This document shows, piece by piece, positions 17,362 to 26,510 of a stretch of 64,000 nucleotides of DNA. Source of the DNA: Candidatus Gastranaerophilales bacterium. GTDB taxonomy: Bacteria > Cyanobacteriota > Vampirovibrionia > Gastranaerophilales > Gastranaerophilaceae. The stretch spans positions 124,001 to 188,000 of the forward strand of contig CALUWC010000002.1 in the NCBI GenBank assembly GCA_944324395.1, written 5' to 3'. How positions within the stretch are numbered: the stretch's first letter is position 1; each line of letters begins with the position of its first letter. A program made the translations under genes and the position numbers. A model generated the notes under the pieces. It made no database searches. It was not told the DNA's origin and saw only the letters and a list, made by a program, of their open reading frames with translations.

Positions 17362-19500
17362 CTAGCTTGAGAACATAGTAAATGTTTTTTCTATACTTTT
17401 TGATATCAAGTTTTTAACAGTATCATATTCAGTCGATAAAGAAGAGATCTCGGCATCAAGTTGTTTTGTTTTTAAATCTATAGAATCTTCTTTATATGTT
17501 AAATCAGCTTTCTTAGAAGTAAATTCGGCTTCTGCTCTTGCAATAGCATCAGTATCTGAAACCTCAACAATATAGCCTGTTTCATTATATCTTGTCTGAT
17601 AATAATAACCGTCATTATTTAACGAACTCATAGAATATCTTCCGTCTTTAATAGCACTTTCCAGATATTCACTGTCATCAATTGCAGCATCTTCTCTCCA
17701 GCCATGTTCCAGAATATTGTTATACAATTCATCATAGAAGTCTGCGGATTTATCCACAACAGAAGTAACGGCGTTAGGATCATCTTGAGCAATATAATAA
17801 TATCCTGAATTATCCGTTACATAAACTGATGTTTCCGGAGATGCACCAACTACATAAGATGAATCAGCACCTGATAGTGCATTTTCATAATATGTTAAAA
17901 ATGCAGACATCATATTAGATAAACTTACTGCATAATATGAACCATTTGAATCTGTACCTATTTTATTATAATTTACAGCATTTTGATAAGCACTGTTATC
18001 GGTCATAGCACTATCACTATATCTGCTGCCTGAATCCGCCGGGTCATTTCTTGTAGACAGATAAGTACCAATAACCATATCATAAGCAAATTTTAACGCA
18101 TTTGCAGAAGCTTCATCGACATTCAAACCTTGTCCTGTTAAATCTTCTGAAGCTGAATATCCAAATACTGCGGCTACAGAATTGAATAATTTTATTATCT
18201 GCTCTCTAAATTCATTTATAGAACCGACTTGATTATTTGCCATCAATACAATATCACTAGACAATAAATCACCAATAGACATTTCTGAAATTTCTGCAGC
18301 ATAGTGGTTAATAACACCATTTTGAACTATTGAATATGTAGTCTTTGCAGTTTGCTCAGCACCATTACTATCATTGTACTTATTTTCTGCGTTCAATGAA
18401 TTACCTGAAATATTGAATTTCCCGCCATAAGCATTATCTGCAGAAACATAAGATCTGCCTGAAGCATTTTTGTAAGTGTCGTAATCACCCTGTAAATAAG
18501 TTATAATGTTAGTATAAACATCAGCAACTTTTGTTGTTGTAATATTTCCATTATCATCTAAAATATACTCATCACTGGTTCCTGATTGTACTTGATACTG
18601 CCCGTCCATAATTTTCTCGGCATTATTTATCGTATCTTCAAGTTGATCAATCTCATTATTCTTGTTAGCCAGTTGCGTAGAATAATCTGAAGCATTAGGA
18701 TCTAAAGCATCGCGTTCGCTTTCTTTAACAGATAAATCTCTTTTTAACTGATTAATAATATCTTTATTTATTTCATTACCTTGAGCAGTATTTACCAGCT
18801 TGTAAAGTCTGTTAAGTTCGTTTTGATACTCAACTTCTGTTAATTCATTTTCCCCAACAACCATTTGCCCCCAGTCAACCTGTTTTTGACCGATAGTTTC
18901 ACTGAGAATCAAATCATACAAAGTCATTGCACTAACAGTAGATTTATTTAAAGGCTCTGCACCCATACCGGCAGAAGGATTCCATTCAATACCTCCGCCC
19001 GGATTTACTGTAGATGCATTAGTAAATTCAATTGCATTAGTATTACTATTTAGTTCTGCCTTAAAATCATATTTTGTAATAGCATTGGCTGTATCCTGAG
19101 TAATAATACCGCCCGGTACTAAAGCTTGTATAAACTTATCTCTTTGAGCCTGAGAACCTGCCCCGCCGGCTTTTGAAATTCCGGCAGCCTTGGCTGCAGC
19201 TGCAAATTCATTATTTAATACTATAGCCCCTGACGGAGTTGTAATCATATAAGGATTATAATCATTCGCAGCAGATGGCATCATCATTAAACCGTATGTC
19301 AAACCAAAATCACCTTCGACAGCATCATTTGACCAAACTAATTTGGTCGCATTCATAGCATTAGAATACTCAGTAGAAATATCAGATAACTGATTTGTTA
19401 TCTCAAGTTTCTGCTGAGCCAACTCTGTTGATTTGTATTCACAATCAGCTTTTCTTGCAGTTATACATAAAAATCTTGCTTGTGAAGCTGCCAATCCCAT
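17362..19500 (-). CDS. large coiled-coil protein with 'MGLAASQARFL' N-terminus
   Basis: 712 residues, function unknown. The N-terminus MGLAASQARFLCITARKADC, continuing into a long helix, is a distinctive opening that I associate with large proteins in gut Melainabacteria and some other phyla. Helical ends flank a Gly/Ser/Asn/Asp/Tyr-rich middle of about 550 residues, and another coiled coil lies near residues 245-300. The last 60 residues (KKADLTYKEDSIDLKTKQLD) are a second terminal helix. Helical termini around a variable middle recall flagellar and type III secreted proteins, but no domain assigns it. It has an AAAGGA ribosome site and no Sec signal. Confidence 0.65.
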   Translation of the reverse strand: MGLAASQARFLCITARKADCEYKSTELAQQKLEITNQLSDISTEYSNAMNATKLVWSNDAVEGDFGLTYGLMMMPSAANDYNPYMITTPSGAIVLNNEFAAAAKAAGISKAGGAGSQAQRDKFIQALVPGGIITQDTANAITKYDFKAELNSNTNAIEFTNASTVNPGGGIEWNPSAGMGAEPLNKSTVSAMTLYDLILSETIGQKQVDWGQMVVGENELTEVEYQNELNRLYKLVNTAQGNEINKDIINQLKRDLSVKESERDALDPNASDYSTQLANKNNEIDQLEDTINNAEKIMDGQYQVQSGTSDEYILDDNGNITTTKVADVYTNIITYLQGDYDTYKNASGRSYVSADNAYGGKFNISGNSLNAENKYNDSNGAEQTAKTTYSIVQNGVINHYAAEISEMSIGDLLSSDIVLMANNQVGSINEFREQIIKLFNSVAAVFGYSASEDLTGQGLNVDEASANALKFAYDMVIGTYLSTRNDPADSGSRYSDSAMTDNSAYQNAVNYNKIGTDSNGSYYAVSLSNMMSAFLTYYENALSGADSSYVVGASPETSVYVTDNSGYYYIAQDDPNAVTSVVDKSADFYDELYNNILEHGWREDAAIDDSEYLESAIKDGRYSMSSLNNDGYYYQTRYNETGYIVEVSDTDAIARAEAEFTSKKADLTYKEDSIDLKTKQLDAEISSLSTEYDTVKNLISKSIEKTFTMFSS

Positions 19501-19586
19501 ACTTTTCGTAATCCTTTCGACGTACAGTCATTCCTTTGCTATTCATAATTACGGCATAATCACAAGAAACTTTAAGATTTTAAGAT

Positions 19587-19613
19587 AATTTTGTAATATT
19601 TCGTTACAAAATT
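19587..19613 (-). terminator. hairpin at the end of the 196-residue gene
   Basis: Perfect 10-base stem AATTTTGTAA/TTACAAAATT with a seven-base loop, overlapping the stop codon at 19613. AT-rich with no long T run; termination is likely but not certain. Confidence 0.5.
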
Positions 19614-20203
19614 CATTTCGCAATATCAATTATTGCAAAAGCATTTAAATCCATTGATCCATATATTAATTTTATCTGGTTATCATTTTCAGGAATCCAT
19701 TTAGCAAACAGAATAGCCTCTTCCCCGAAATCATCAGATGTTTCCTGAGCCGGAACCTGAGCCATCACATATTGTGCCTGATAAAACTTTATAACAGGGT
19801 TACCATTTTCTTTTTCTGCTTTGATTTGATAGTGTCCTACAGGCAAAATTCCTTCTCCGACTTTCAATTCAACGGGTAAAGATACCACAGGCAAACTATC
19901 CTTATCCGCGTGACTGTTAATAACCTCTGTTTCATTACTCTGGCGGAATTCTTCACCCTTCGGAATATTTTTATTACGCTTTTTAAACCCAAACCAGTTT
20001 CTATTTTGTTTATCTTTCACCTGTTCAACGGCCTTATCAAAATCTTCATCAGTAACAGGTTTGTCCTGTCCGTAGAAATCTTGCGAAGAATTCCAATTAT
20101 CCCACAGGTCGCCTGTTGCAGGCATATCAACATCATCAGCCAAAACAGGCTGAATAATACACGAAACTAATACCAGAAAAAACATGATAATAAATCTTTT
20201 CAT
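19613..20203 (-). CDS. exported hypothetical protein, 196 residues
   Basis: Not recognised. A clear Sec signal peptide covers about residues 1-22 (MKRFIIMFFLVLVSCIIQPVLA). It is followed by an acidic, Trp-containing segment (GDLWDNWNSSQDFYGQD), a basic linker, and a beta-rich C-terminal domain of about 90 residues (VELKVGEGILPVGHYQIKAE). Predicted to be periplasmic or outer-membrane-associated. It lies between the 712-residue gene and the CNNM/CorC gene, all on the minus strand, with gaps of 110 and 53 bases. Confidence 0.6.
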   Translation of the reverse strand: MKRFIIMFFLVLVSCIIQPVLADDVDMPATGDLWDNWNSSQDFYGQDKPVTDEDFDKAVEQVKDKQNRNWFGFKKRNKNIPKGEEFRQSNETEVINSHADKDSLPVVSLPVELKVGEGILPVGHYQIKAEKENGNPVIKFYQAQYVMAQVPAQETSDDFGEEAILFAKWIPENDNQIKLIYGSMDLNAFAIIDIAK

Positions 20204-20256
20204 ATTCCTATCTTAATGAATTTACCCCAAAAGTAAACCCGACATTTATATGAAAA

Positions 20257-21606
20257 TTATTCAACAGAACTTTCTGCAGGAATCTCTTCTTTTTTTTCTT
20301 TAACTAAAAGCAATTTTGTAACTCTTGCACCGTCAACTTCTTTTACTGTAAAAGTAAAGCCGTTATATTTAACTGTATCATCAATCTGTGCAATATGACC
20401 GAGTTCTTTAACAACCAGACCCGCAATAGTATCAACGTCTTCATCTTCCCAGGTTTTTTCAGGAAGATCAAAATAATTAGCAAGTTCGTCCAATCTCATC
20501 ATACCATTTGCAAGATATAAATTCGGACGGATTTCTTTTATATCAAACTCTGCTTCTTCATCAAACTCATCTTGCACATCTCCGAATATTTCTTCTAAGA
20601 CATCTTCCAGAGTAATGATACCTGAGGTTCCGCCAAATTCATCTACTACAACAGCCATCTGGCTTTTATTTTTCTTAAATTCTCTAACCAGATTGTCCAT
20701 TGTGATAGTTTCCGGAACAAGCATAACTTTTCTTTGAATTTTTTCAATAGGAGAAACTTCATCTTTTATAGCAAGCGAATATAAATCTTTAACATGAATT
20801 AAACCGGTAATGTGATCAATATCACCCTCATAAACAGGATATCTTGTATATTGATTTTCTGTTGCTACCTTATTAAGCTCTTCAAAACTCATATCTATAG
20901 GAACACAAATCATATCAGTTCTGGGGATCATAACTTCTCTTGCGGTTAAATCAGAAAACTTGAATACATTATGAATCATATCCTTTTCTGTTTCATTTAA
21001 AACACCTTCATCATAACTTGTATCAACCAATAAATCTAAATCCTCTATAGTATGAACAACTCTTGCAGAATTTACAGGAATTCTGAACATTTTTAATATG
21101 CTGTTGCAGGCAACATTCAAAATCCAGACAAAAGGTTTTGAAACAGCCATAAACAAATTCATAGGCCTTGCAACATACATCGCAATTTTTTCAGGATATT
21201 GAAGTGCAATACATTTTGGAACCTGTTCCCCGATAACAACATGTAAAAAAGTTACAACCAAAAAAGCTACAACGGCTGTAATCGGAGCCAAATATGCATG
21301 AGCCTGCGGAAAGTCATCCAGCAAAGGCTTCATCATCATCTCAATCGTCGGAGAACCAAACCAACCGATACCGATACTTGCAATCGTAACCCCTACTTGA
21401 ACAGCTGCTATAAAGAAATTCATATCCTCCAAAGCTTTCAATGCCAATTTAGCATCGACATTACCATCTTTGGTAAGTTGTTCTATCTTTGTTCTTCTTG
21501 CTCTGACAATAGCAAATTCGGCAGATACAAAAAATCCATTCACAAGTAACAGTACAAAAACTATTAACCAATTGGAAATAATTATTCCCAGACTCGAGTC
21601 ACTCAT
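20257..21606 (-). CDS. CNNM/CorC-family membrane protein with CBS pair
   Basis: 449 residues. The order is a DUF21/CNNM membrane domain of about four helices (1-190), paired CBS domains (about 210-330, with MIPRTDMICVP and AVVVDEFGGTSGIITLEDVL), then a CorC/HlyC C-terminal domain (ANGMMRLDELANYF). The family is linked to magnesium and cobalt efflux; many members are misnamed hemolysins. The ATG follows AAAAGG directly, which is unusually close. It forms the left neighbour of the phage-like cassette, on the same strand but behind that cassette's terminator. Confidence 0.88.
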   Translation of the reverse strand: MSDSSLGIIISNWLIVFVLLLVNGFFVSAEFAIVRARRTKIEQLTKDGNVDAKLALKALEDMNFFIAAVQVGVTIASIGIGWFGSPTIEMMMKPLLDDFPQAHAYLAPITAVVAFLVVTFLHVVIGEQVPKCIALQYPEKIAMYVARPMNLFMAVSKPFVWILNVACNSILKMFRIPVNSARVVHTIEDLDLLVDTSYDEGVLNETEKDMIHNVFKFSDLTAREVMIPRTDMICVPIDMSFEELNKVATENQYTRYPVYEGDIDHITGLIHVKDLYSLAIKDEVSPIEKIQRKVMLVPETITMDNLVREFKKNKSQMAVVVDEFGGTSGIITLEDVLEEIFGDVQDEFDEEAEFDIKEIRPNLYLANGMMRLDELANYFDLPEKTWEDEDVDTIAGLVVKELGHIAQIDDTVKYNGFTFTVKEVDGARVTKLLLVKEKKEEIPAESSVE

Positions 21607-21652
21607 CCTTTTATTTAATCCTCATTTTATAGGTTAATTATATTATCAGAGC

Positions 21653-21683
21653 AAAAAAAAAGCAAGAGTCCGCACTCCTGCTT
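21653..21683 (-). terminator. terminator of the phage-like cassette
   Basis: On the minus strand AAGCAGGAGT pairs with ACTCTTGCTT around GCGG, followed by at least eight T residues. It closes the cassette cleanly before the CNNM/CorC gene. The sequence AGTCCGCACT (21667-21676) occurs again at 31962-31971. Confidence 0.85.
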
Positions 21684-21719
21684 AAAGCTAATATAACTTA
21701 GCTAATAGTTTAGTTGTAC

Positions 21720-21947
21720 TTATTTTAAAATCAGACAGTCATAAATCTTGTCTATTTTATCTTTCATATCAACAACCTGACTTTTTAAATCTTCAAATCT
21801 GTTATTAGTTGTAAAACGACTTTCTATATCTTTAATTATTTCTCTATGCTTCTTTTCTAACTGTTCAGGAGTAACAACTATCCGCTCCTGCACCAAAAAC
21901 ACCAGAACAACAATTACAATCGGTGCATAATAAATGAATTGATCCAT
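21720..21947 (-). CDS. small membrane protein, last gene of phage-like cassette
   Basis: 75 residues: one N-terminal transmembrane helix (YYAPIVIVVLVFLVQ) followed by a charged coiled coil (TPEQLEKKHREIIKDIESRF). Layout is like spanin, holin-accessory or phage membrane-anchor proteins, but no family is certain. It follows the terminase large subunit by 18 bases and precedes the cassette terminator, so it is the last gene in the transcript. Confidence 0.6.
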   Translation of the reverse strand: MDQFIYYAPIVIVVLVFLVQERIVVTPEQLEKKHREIIKDIESRFTTNNRFEDLKSQVVDMKDKIDKIYDCLILK

Positions 21948-21965
21948 AATTTTCTCCTTAATAAT

Positions 21966-23258
21966 TTATCCCAAAACAATAGGCCAGTAAAAATCAACCA
22001 GATACGACGCAGCATCAAACGGATGAGATAAAAACTTCAGTTCCTTAGTCTGCTTTATCTGACTGTAGGTTGGAACATCAATTTTTGATGAACCTTCAAT
22101 ATAGCGAAGATTGTATATATTATATAAAAGTTTTTCACATTTTGGAGAAACGTATAAATGAATCTCTCCGTCTGCATTTCTGACTTTTGCATTAAATGCG
22201 GCTATACGGTTTTTTATCGGAGGATTGAAAGCTTTAATTTTTATATCAACATCATATCCGTAGGATTCAAGTTTTCGTTTTATAATTACATAATTTGTAT
22301 ATTCGCTCGTGCAGCTTCTGTTATCACCGGAGGCATCTCCATTGATAATAAGTTTACCTTTATGATCAGGGTAACGGTTATGAAATTCTTCACAGGTTTT
22401 AGCTGTTGTAGTATTTTCCAGAACCAGTTCATCAAAATAAAAAACTTTATCTTCTGTTTTATGAGCAAGAACCCATGCCATCGGATCAACATTAAAATCA
22501 CAGCTTATATGTACATCAAGTTCAGGCTGATATTGAATTTCTCTTACATTTTCATCCGTAAAATCTTTTACGACAAGATTAGAATTGTAATTGCCGGTTT
22601 TACCAAGAACAAAAATATCATAATAATTTTTGTCATAAAGTTTTTTTAATTCATCACAAAAACCTTCGGGTAAATGCGTATTTTGAGTTGTAGGAGCACA
22701 TATAAGCCTGTAATTTGGCGGGGGATTATTTAAAAAAGTTTTATATATCCAGCCTTTTTGAATTTCCGGATTTGTGTGACCAAAAATCCTGTATGTAAAA
22801 TTTTTCCACGAAGATTTTTTACGCTGCCGCATACGAGCAAGAAGCATTTTGAAAGTTTCATAAGGAATATCAGACATTTCTTCAATTTCAGCAAACCCGA
22901 GATTAAGGGATTTTAATTTATTCGGCTCGTCAAAATGTCTAAAAAGAATTTCCGAACCGTTATGAAAAACTATTTTTTGTTCTGCACTAACCCATTTATA
23001 ATCAAGTTTTTCAACAAAACCTATATTATCAAAATGCTCAAAATAAGTTTTCAACGTAGTATCTCTCACAAGGGTATAAGTTTGAGCCCCGACAAGACCT
23101 GTTATCCCCGGAAACTTTACAGCAAGAAGAATGCCTAATAAAGCTCCGGCAAAAGTTTTGCCGGAGCCGTACCCGCCTTGATATACTGCAACATCAAGGG
23201 AATACTTGTGAGGAATTTCCAAAAATCTTCTTTGAGCATCTAACAATTCATATTGCAT
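21966..23258 (-). CDS. phage terminase large subunit
   Basis: DNA-packaging motor, 430 residues. The ATPase Walker A is GGYGSGKTFAG and the Walker B-like motif is GFAEIEEMS. The RNase H-like nuclease has acidic motifs CDFNVDPMAW, IINGDASGD and HPFDAASY, so all catalytic acids appear intact. The frame extends five codons upstream to a TTG, but that falls inside a perfect GGAGG site; the ATG at 23258 is therefore the start. It lies 27 bases after the portal gene. Intact ATPase and nuclease argue against simple decay. Confidence 0.92.
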   Translation of the reverse strand: MQYELLDAQRRFLEIPHKYSLDVAVYQGGYGSGKTFAGALLGILLAVKFPGITGLVGAQTYTLVRDTTLKTYFEHFDNIGFVEKLDYKWVSAEQKIVFHNGSEILFRHFDEPNKLKSLNLGFAEIEEMSDIPYETFKMLLARMRQRKKSSWKNFTYRIFGHTNPEIQKGWIYKTFLNNPPPNYRLICAPTTQNTHLPEGFCDELKKLYDKNYYDIFVLGKTGNYNSNLVVKDFTDENVREIQYQPELDVHISCDFNVDPMAWVLAHKTEDKVFYFDELVLENTTTAKTCEEFHNRYPDHKGKLIINGDASGDNRSCTSEYTNYVIIKRKLESYGYDVDIKIKAFNPPIKNRIAAFNAKVRNADGEIHLYVSPKCEKLLYNIYNLRYIEGSSKIDVPTYSQIKQTKELKFLSHPFDAASYLVDFYWPIVLG

Positions 23259-23285
23259 TTTTGGTACCTCCAAAGATTTCTAATA

Positions 23286-25040
23286 TTACATTACATTATT
23301 CTGTACTGGCATTTGTCCAGAATTCAATTTGTTTATCTGATTTTTATTTATATTATTATTATTTTGGACAGCCAACGTTTTATTGTCGGAATCTTTATTT
23401 TCTGTTAAAAAATTATTAGCATTCTCAACTCCGTATTGTTCCATAGCAAATTTAAAACATTCAAGCCAGTCAATACGCTGTGAAACTTCACTAATTTTTG
23501 CAAAGGATTGAAGAACTTCAAATAATTCTTTTATACGGGCTTTACGCTCAAATGTGGCTTTTCTATCTCCATAGCGATAGATGTAACTCGAATTTCTGAT
23601 TTTGTCATCAATTTCCACCAGGAAAGTTCTGCCCCGATCATTTGCAAGAATAGATTCTTTTCCTAACTTGAAATTAGAAATAATTTCTGCAGTTTTTTCC
23701 ACCATAGGAACAATAACTTTTCTGTTAATTGCTTCCAAAATCATATTAAGTCTGGCTTCCTGACCGTTCACGGAATAGTTAATTTCTGTTGCAGTCTTAT
23801 CAGAAGATTGCAAATTCCCTGCCATATTTTTAAAAATTCCGGTTGCACTTTCAACTGTTGATTTAAAATAATTCAAAAAATCCCAGCCCTGCATAGCTTT
23901 ATCAAAAGAAAGCGGTGCAGGAACAGATGTCATTAAAGAAGCATCATATTCAATAATTTTTCCTGGTCTAACATCTTGTTGTCCGGTAAAACAGCCTTTT
24001 GGAGCAAGATAAGGAGGGTTCATCATAAGAGCGAGTGCATCAAGCTGTTTATTCAAAATGGTAGATGATATATTATTCAAAATCAAAGCAACCCTTAAAG
24101 GAGAAATTCCCCGTCCTGTAGAAGGACATTCAATAATATTTGCATGAATAAACGGATTTATTATGTACGGATTATCCTCAAATCTTATCAATACACATCT
24201 TCCCGCTATAACTATTAATTTGTTTTTTAAAACTTCACCTGTCGGAAGCTCTATATCTCCCCAGTATTCAATAACTTCTATTTTATTTTCATACGAAACC
24301 GACTTTTTAATACTTTTTGTTTTTTTACCTGCCACCACTCCTTTCAATATTTCCAGTTTTTCTTCATTAAGCATATTATTGGATTTGTTTGATTTGATTT
24401 CTGCCAAAGATTGATATGTTCTGTAAATTTTTGCACAACTGTCCCAGTTATTTACATCATTCTTATCAAAAACAAAATCCTCGTAATTTATAAACTTAAC
24501 TCTGGCATTATCATAAATAACTTTATTTTCAACAATAAAATTTTCTTTAATATTATTTTTTATTTGTTCATCCAGAGATATAGCACGCCTTGTTCGTCTA
24601 AATTTTGTATCCCAGCCGACAAATAAAGTTACCTCGCCGGTTTCAACTACAGAATCTATAATTTTTTCCATTTCATCTTCAATTTTCATCTTTTCAAAAG
24701 TATTAACAAGCATGGCTTTTTGCCTATTCGCATACTTTTGGGTTTCAAAATCAGTACCTTCAACATCAAACATTCCATCAGAATGAGAATATAAATTTTG
24801 AACCAGATGAGATTTCAGAGTCTGAGCAAGTTCATAAATATCAGGAAGCTGAATATTACAATCCCAGGAATTAATTTTCGGAATATCAGAATCATAAATT
24901 GCATATTTTATAAGTCTATTATCCGTTAATTGTGTTGTTCTGTCATTTTCAAAATAATCATATTTTTCAATTATATTGCTCATTAAAAATTGTTCATCAA
25001 TATAATTGATTTTATTTTTGTCATCATTTAAATTTTTCAT
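23286..25040 (-). CDS. phage portal protein, podovirus type
   Basis: 584 residues, forming the dodecameric ring through which DNA enters the capsid. The order and patterns (ALILNNISSTILNKQLDAL, MMNPPYLAPKG, then FKNMAGNLQSSDKTATEI and INRKVIVPMVEKTAEI) match portal proteins of P22-like and related podoviruses. The C-terminus is Asn/Gln-rich. Starts at an ATG with AGAGGT upstream. Between the GNAT gene and terminase large subunit, in the usual portal neighbourhood. Confidence 0.85.
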   Translation of the reverse strand: MKNLNDDKNKINYIDEQFLMSNIIEKYDYFENDRTTQLTDNRLIKYAIYDSDIPKINSWDCNIQLPDIYELAQTLKSHLVQNLYSHSDGMFDVEGTDFETQKYANRQKAMLVNTFEKMKIEDEMEKIIDSVVETGEVTLFVGWDTKFRRTRRAISLDEQIKNNIKENFIVENKVIYDNARVKFINYEDFVFDKNDVNNWDSCAKIYRTYQSLAEIKSNKSNNMLNEEKLEILKGVVAGKKTKSIKKSVSYENKIEVIEYWGDIELPTGEVLKNKLIVIAGRCVLIRFEDNPYIINPFIHANIIECPSTGRGISPLRVALILNNISSTILNKQLDALALMMNPPYLAPKGCFTGQQDVRPGKIIEYDASLMTSVPAPLSFDKAMQGWDFLNYFKSTVESATGIFKNMAGNLQSSDKTATEINYSVNGQEARLNMILEAINRKVIVPMVEKTAEIISNFKLGKESILANDRGRTFLVEIDDKIRNSSYIYRYGDRKATFERKARIKELFEVLQSFAKISEVSQRIDWLECFKFAMEQYGVENANNFLTENKDSDNKTLAVQNNNNINKNQINKLNSGQMPVQNNVM

Positions 25041-25048
25041 ATTTACCT

Positions 25049-25567
25049 CTACTTATAATAGTAATCTCGATACATGGCATAAATATCAATATTCTGGGGT
25101 TTACCAAGCCTTAAAGTTTCATTTACCAGAGTAGTTTCATAAGTAAAACCGCTTGATTTAAGCAGAGTTTTAACTCTGAAATTATCCGGATAAATTTGAG
25201 CTTTAATTTTAACAAGACCGAGTTCGTCAAAGCATTTCTTTAAAAAAATTTTAGCAGCAAATCTTGTAAAAACTCCCCATGCTCCACGCTCAAAACAAGT
25301 TGTTAATTCGGCACTGTATAATTTATTTTCATTTCCCGTAAAATTATCTAAAAATACAAATCCCATAAAAGTATCATCATAGTCGGTTATTACCCAAAAA
25401 TATGGAGAAATACTTTCTACAAATGAATAAATATCAGATATGCAATTTTTTGAAAAATCATCTATTAAAAACTTATAATATGAGCGGATACAATTTTTGA
25501 TATTTGGAATATACTGCAAATTACAATATAATCCGTATTGCCTGTTAAATACAATATTTTTAAACAT
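25049..25567 (-). CDS. GNAT-like acetyltransferase in phage-like cassette
   Basis: 172 residues with the GNAT pattern: a beta strand (DTFMGFVFLDNF), a central helix-strand region, LVKIKAQIYPDNFRVKTLL and a final strand (SGFTYETTLVNETLRL). The layout resembles RimJ/RimL-type enzymes, for which a neighbour-helix motif NxxA/S is common; here it is NFRVK. Acetyltransferase-like genes are known beside portal genes in some podoviruses. Substrate unknown. It overlaps nothing and is eight bases upstream of the portal gene. Confidence 0.65.
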   Translation of the reverse strand: MFKNIVFNRQYGLYCNLQYIPNIKNCIRSYYKFLIDDFSKNCISDIYSFVESISPYFWVITDYDDTFMGFVFLDNFTGNENKLYSAELTTCFERGAWGVFTRFAAKIFLKKCFDELGLVKIKAQIYPDNFRVKTLLKSSGFTYETTLVNETLRLGKPQNIDIYAMYRDYYYK

Positions 25568-25574
25568 ACGAATC

Positions 25575-25928
25575 TTATATTTTTATTTTCTCAAATTTTA
25601 CAAAACTATTATCACTAACAAAAGAATCTGCAGTACCGGCAAGAAGGTTATTACGCACAGAATTTTGCGAACCAAGATACCCATCAGCCTGAACTCCGTT
25701 TATATAAGATTTAGTCTTACTGTTTTTATTCATCACTGAATATACAGCATCTTTTGAAAAAAGCTTGTCTTTCGGAACTTTTTTAATATCAGTAACTAAT
25801 TTTTTGTTTCGTTTTTTGTTTGCTGTTTTTAGTTCCTGCTTAAATTCATTTTCAATTTTTGTTTTCATAATTTCTTCATAAGAAGAATTATTTAATAACA
25901 TTTTTTCAATATCTTTGTTATCTCTCAT
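25575..25928 (-). CDS. hypothetical phage-cassette protein, 117 residues
   Basis: Not recognised. Lys/Asn/Ser-rich, with a helical charged N-terminal half and a Gly/Ser-containing C-terminal half (NGVQADGYLGSQNSVRNNLL). I use the internal ATG at 25928 because AAAGG lies nine bases before it, whereas the upstream TTG falls directly against that site. Its position between small terminase subunit and GNAT gene suggests a structural or packaging accessory. Confidence 0.55.
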   Translation of the reverse strand: MRDNKDIEKMLLNNSSYEEIMKTKIENEFKQELKTANKKRNKKLVTDIKKVPKDKLFSKDAVYSVMNKNSKTKSYINGVQADGYLGSQNSVRNNLLAGTADSFVSDNSFVKFEKIKI

Positions 25929-25949
25929 CAAATACAACCTTTCATAAAT

Positions 25950-26384
25950 TTAGATTTTGTTATCATCCAGGTTTGAAATCGTAATAATTTTTGCTTCATG
26001 GTACTGTTCCTCCTCTGCAGGAGAAGAAAATCCCAAATATTTGCAAAGACTTTCTAAAGCTTTTAATCCTGCAGACGAATCTCTCAATTTCATTTTCCCT
26101 GTAGGGGAGCCATCTTTGTCTAAAATATCCTCCTTTTCCAGAGAAAATTCCGCAATCTGCAATAGTTTTTGAATAACATACCCCTTAGGGACATTCAAAG
26201 ATTCAATCTGCTGTTTCAAATGAACTTTAATTTCATGGATAATATTTTCTTTTTCAAGTAATTCCAAAGAAAAAGCTTTTAAATCTTTGCATTTGTAACC
26301 TGCTTTTTTCGCAGCAAATTCACCGTCAAGCGTCCTTATATATTCAATTACAAACCTTTTTTGCTGTGGTGTTAATTGCTTCAT
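25950..26384 (-). CDS. phage terminase small subunit
   Basis: 144 residues. The N-terminal helix-turn-helix region (TPQQKRFVIEYIRTLDGEFAA, then KKAGYK) is the terminase_2 pattern; a central oligomerisation region (ENIIHEIKVHLKQQIESLN) and a C-terminal tail follow. It recognises the packaging start on DNA and recruits the large subunit. Unusually, it is three genes away from the large subunit and lies after the capsid genes. A -10-like TATAAT at 26400-26405 could give it a transcript of its own. Confidence 0.8.
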   Translation of the reverse strand: MKQLTPQQKRFVIEYIRTLDGEFAAKKAGYKCKDLKAFSLELLEKENIIHEIKVHLKQQIESLNVPKGYVIQKLLQIAEFSLEKEDILDKDGSPTGKMKLRDSSAGLKALESLCKYLGFSSPAEEEQYHEAKIITISNLDDNKI

Positions 26385-26407
26385 CTCTTTACATTTCTTA
26401 TTATAAT

Positions 26408-26436
26408 TTGTGTTTTTACCAAATAATTTGTATAAT
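26408..26436 (+). promoter_or_regulatory. plus-strand promoter inside the phage-like cassette
   Basis: TTGTGT, exactly 17 bases, TATAAT. It points against the cassette genes and toward the hairpin at 26473-26508. Confidence 0.55.
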
Positions 26437-26442
26437 ATACAT

Positions 26443-26508
26443 GCTATTTATATTTCGGCTAGTGTAAATCTTAACAGGGGGGAATGAAAACGACTTCCTG
26501 TTTTTTTT
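26443..26508 (+). ncRNA. candidate small RNA, opposite strand to the phage cassette
   Basis: A roughly 66-base predicted transcript: a promoter with 17-base spacing at 26408-26436, then a hairpin AACAGGGG/TTCCTGTT (two G-U pairs) whose 3' arm runs into eight T residues at 26501-26508. It fills the 126-base gap between the adaptor and small terminase genes. It also contains a 13-codon frame behind AGGGGGGA, so a small peptide is an alternative. No homology is known to me. Confidence 0.4.
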
Positions 26509-26510
26509 GC

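Noticed and set aside
20257-21606. Hemolysin/toxin reading of the CNNM/CorC gene
   Set aside because: DUF21 plus CBS plus CorC domains indicate ion transport or sensing, not a toxin.
22158-22649. 163-codon frame antisense to terminase large subunit
   Set aside because: Phe/Ile/Lys-rich shadow of an AT-rich real gene, with no ribosome site.
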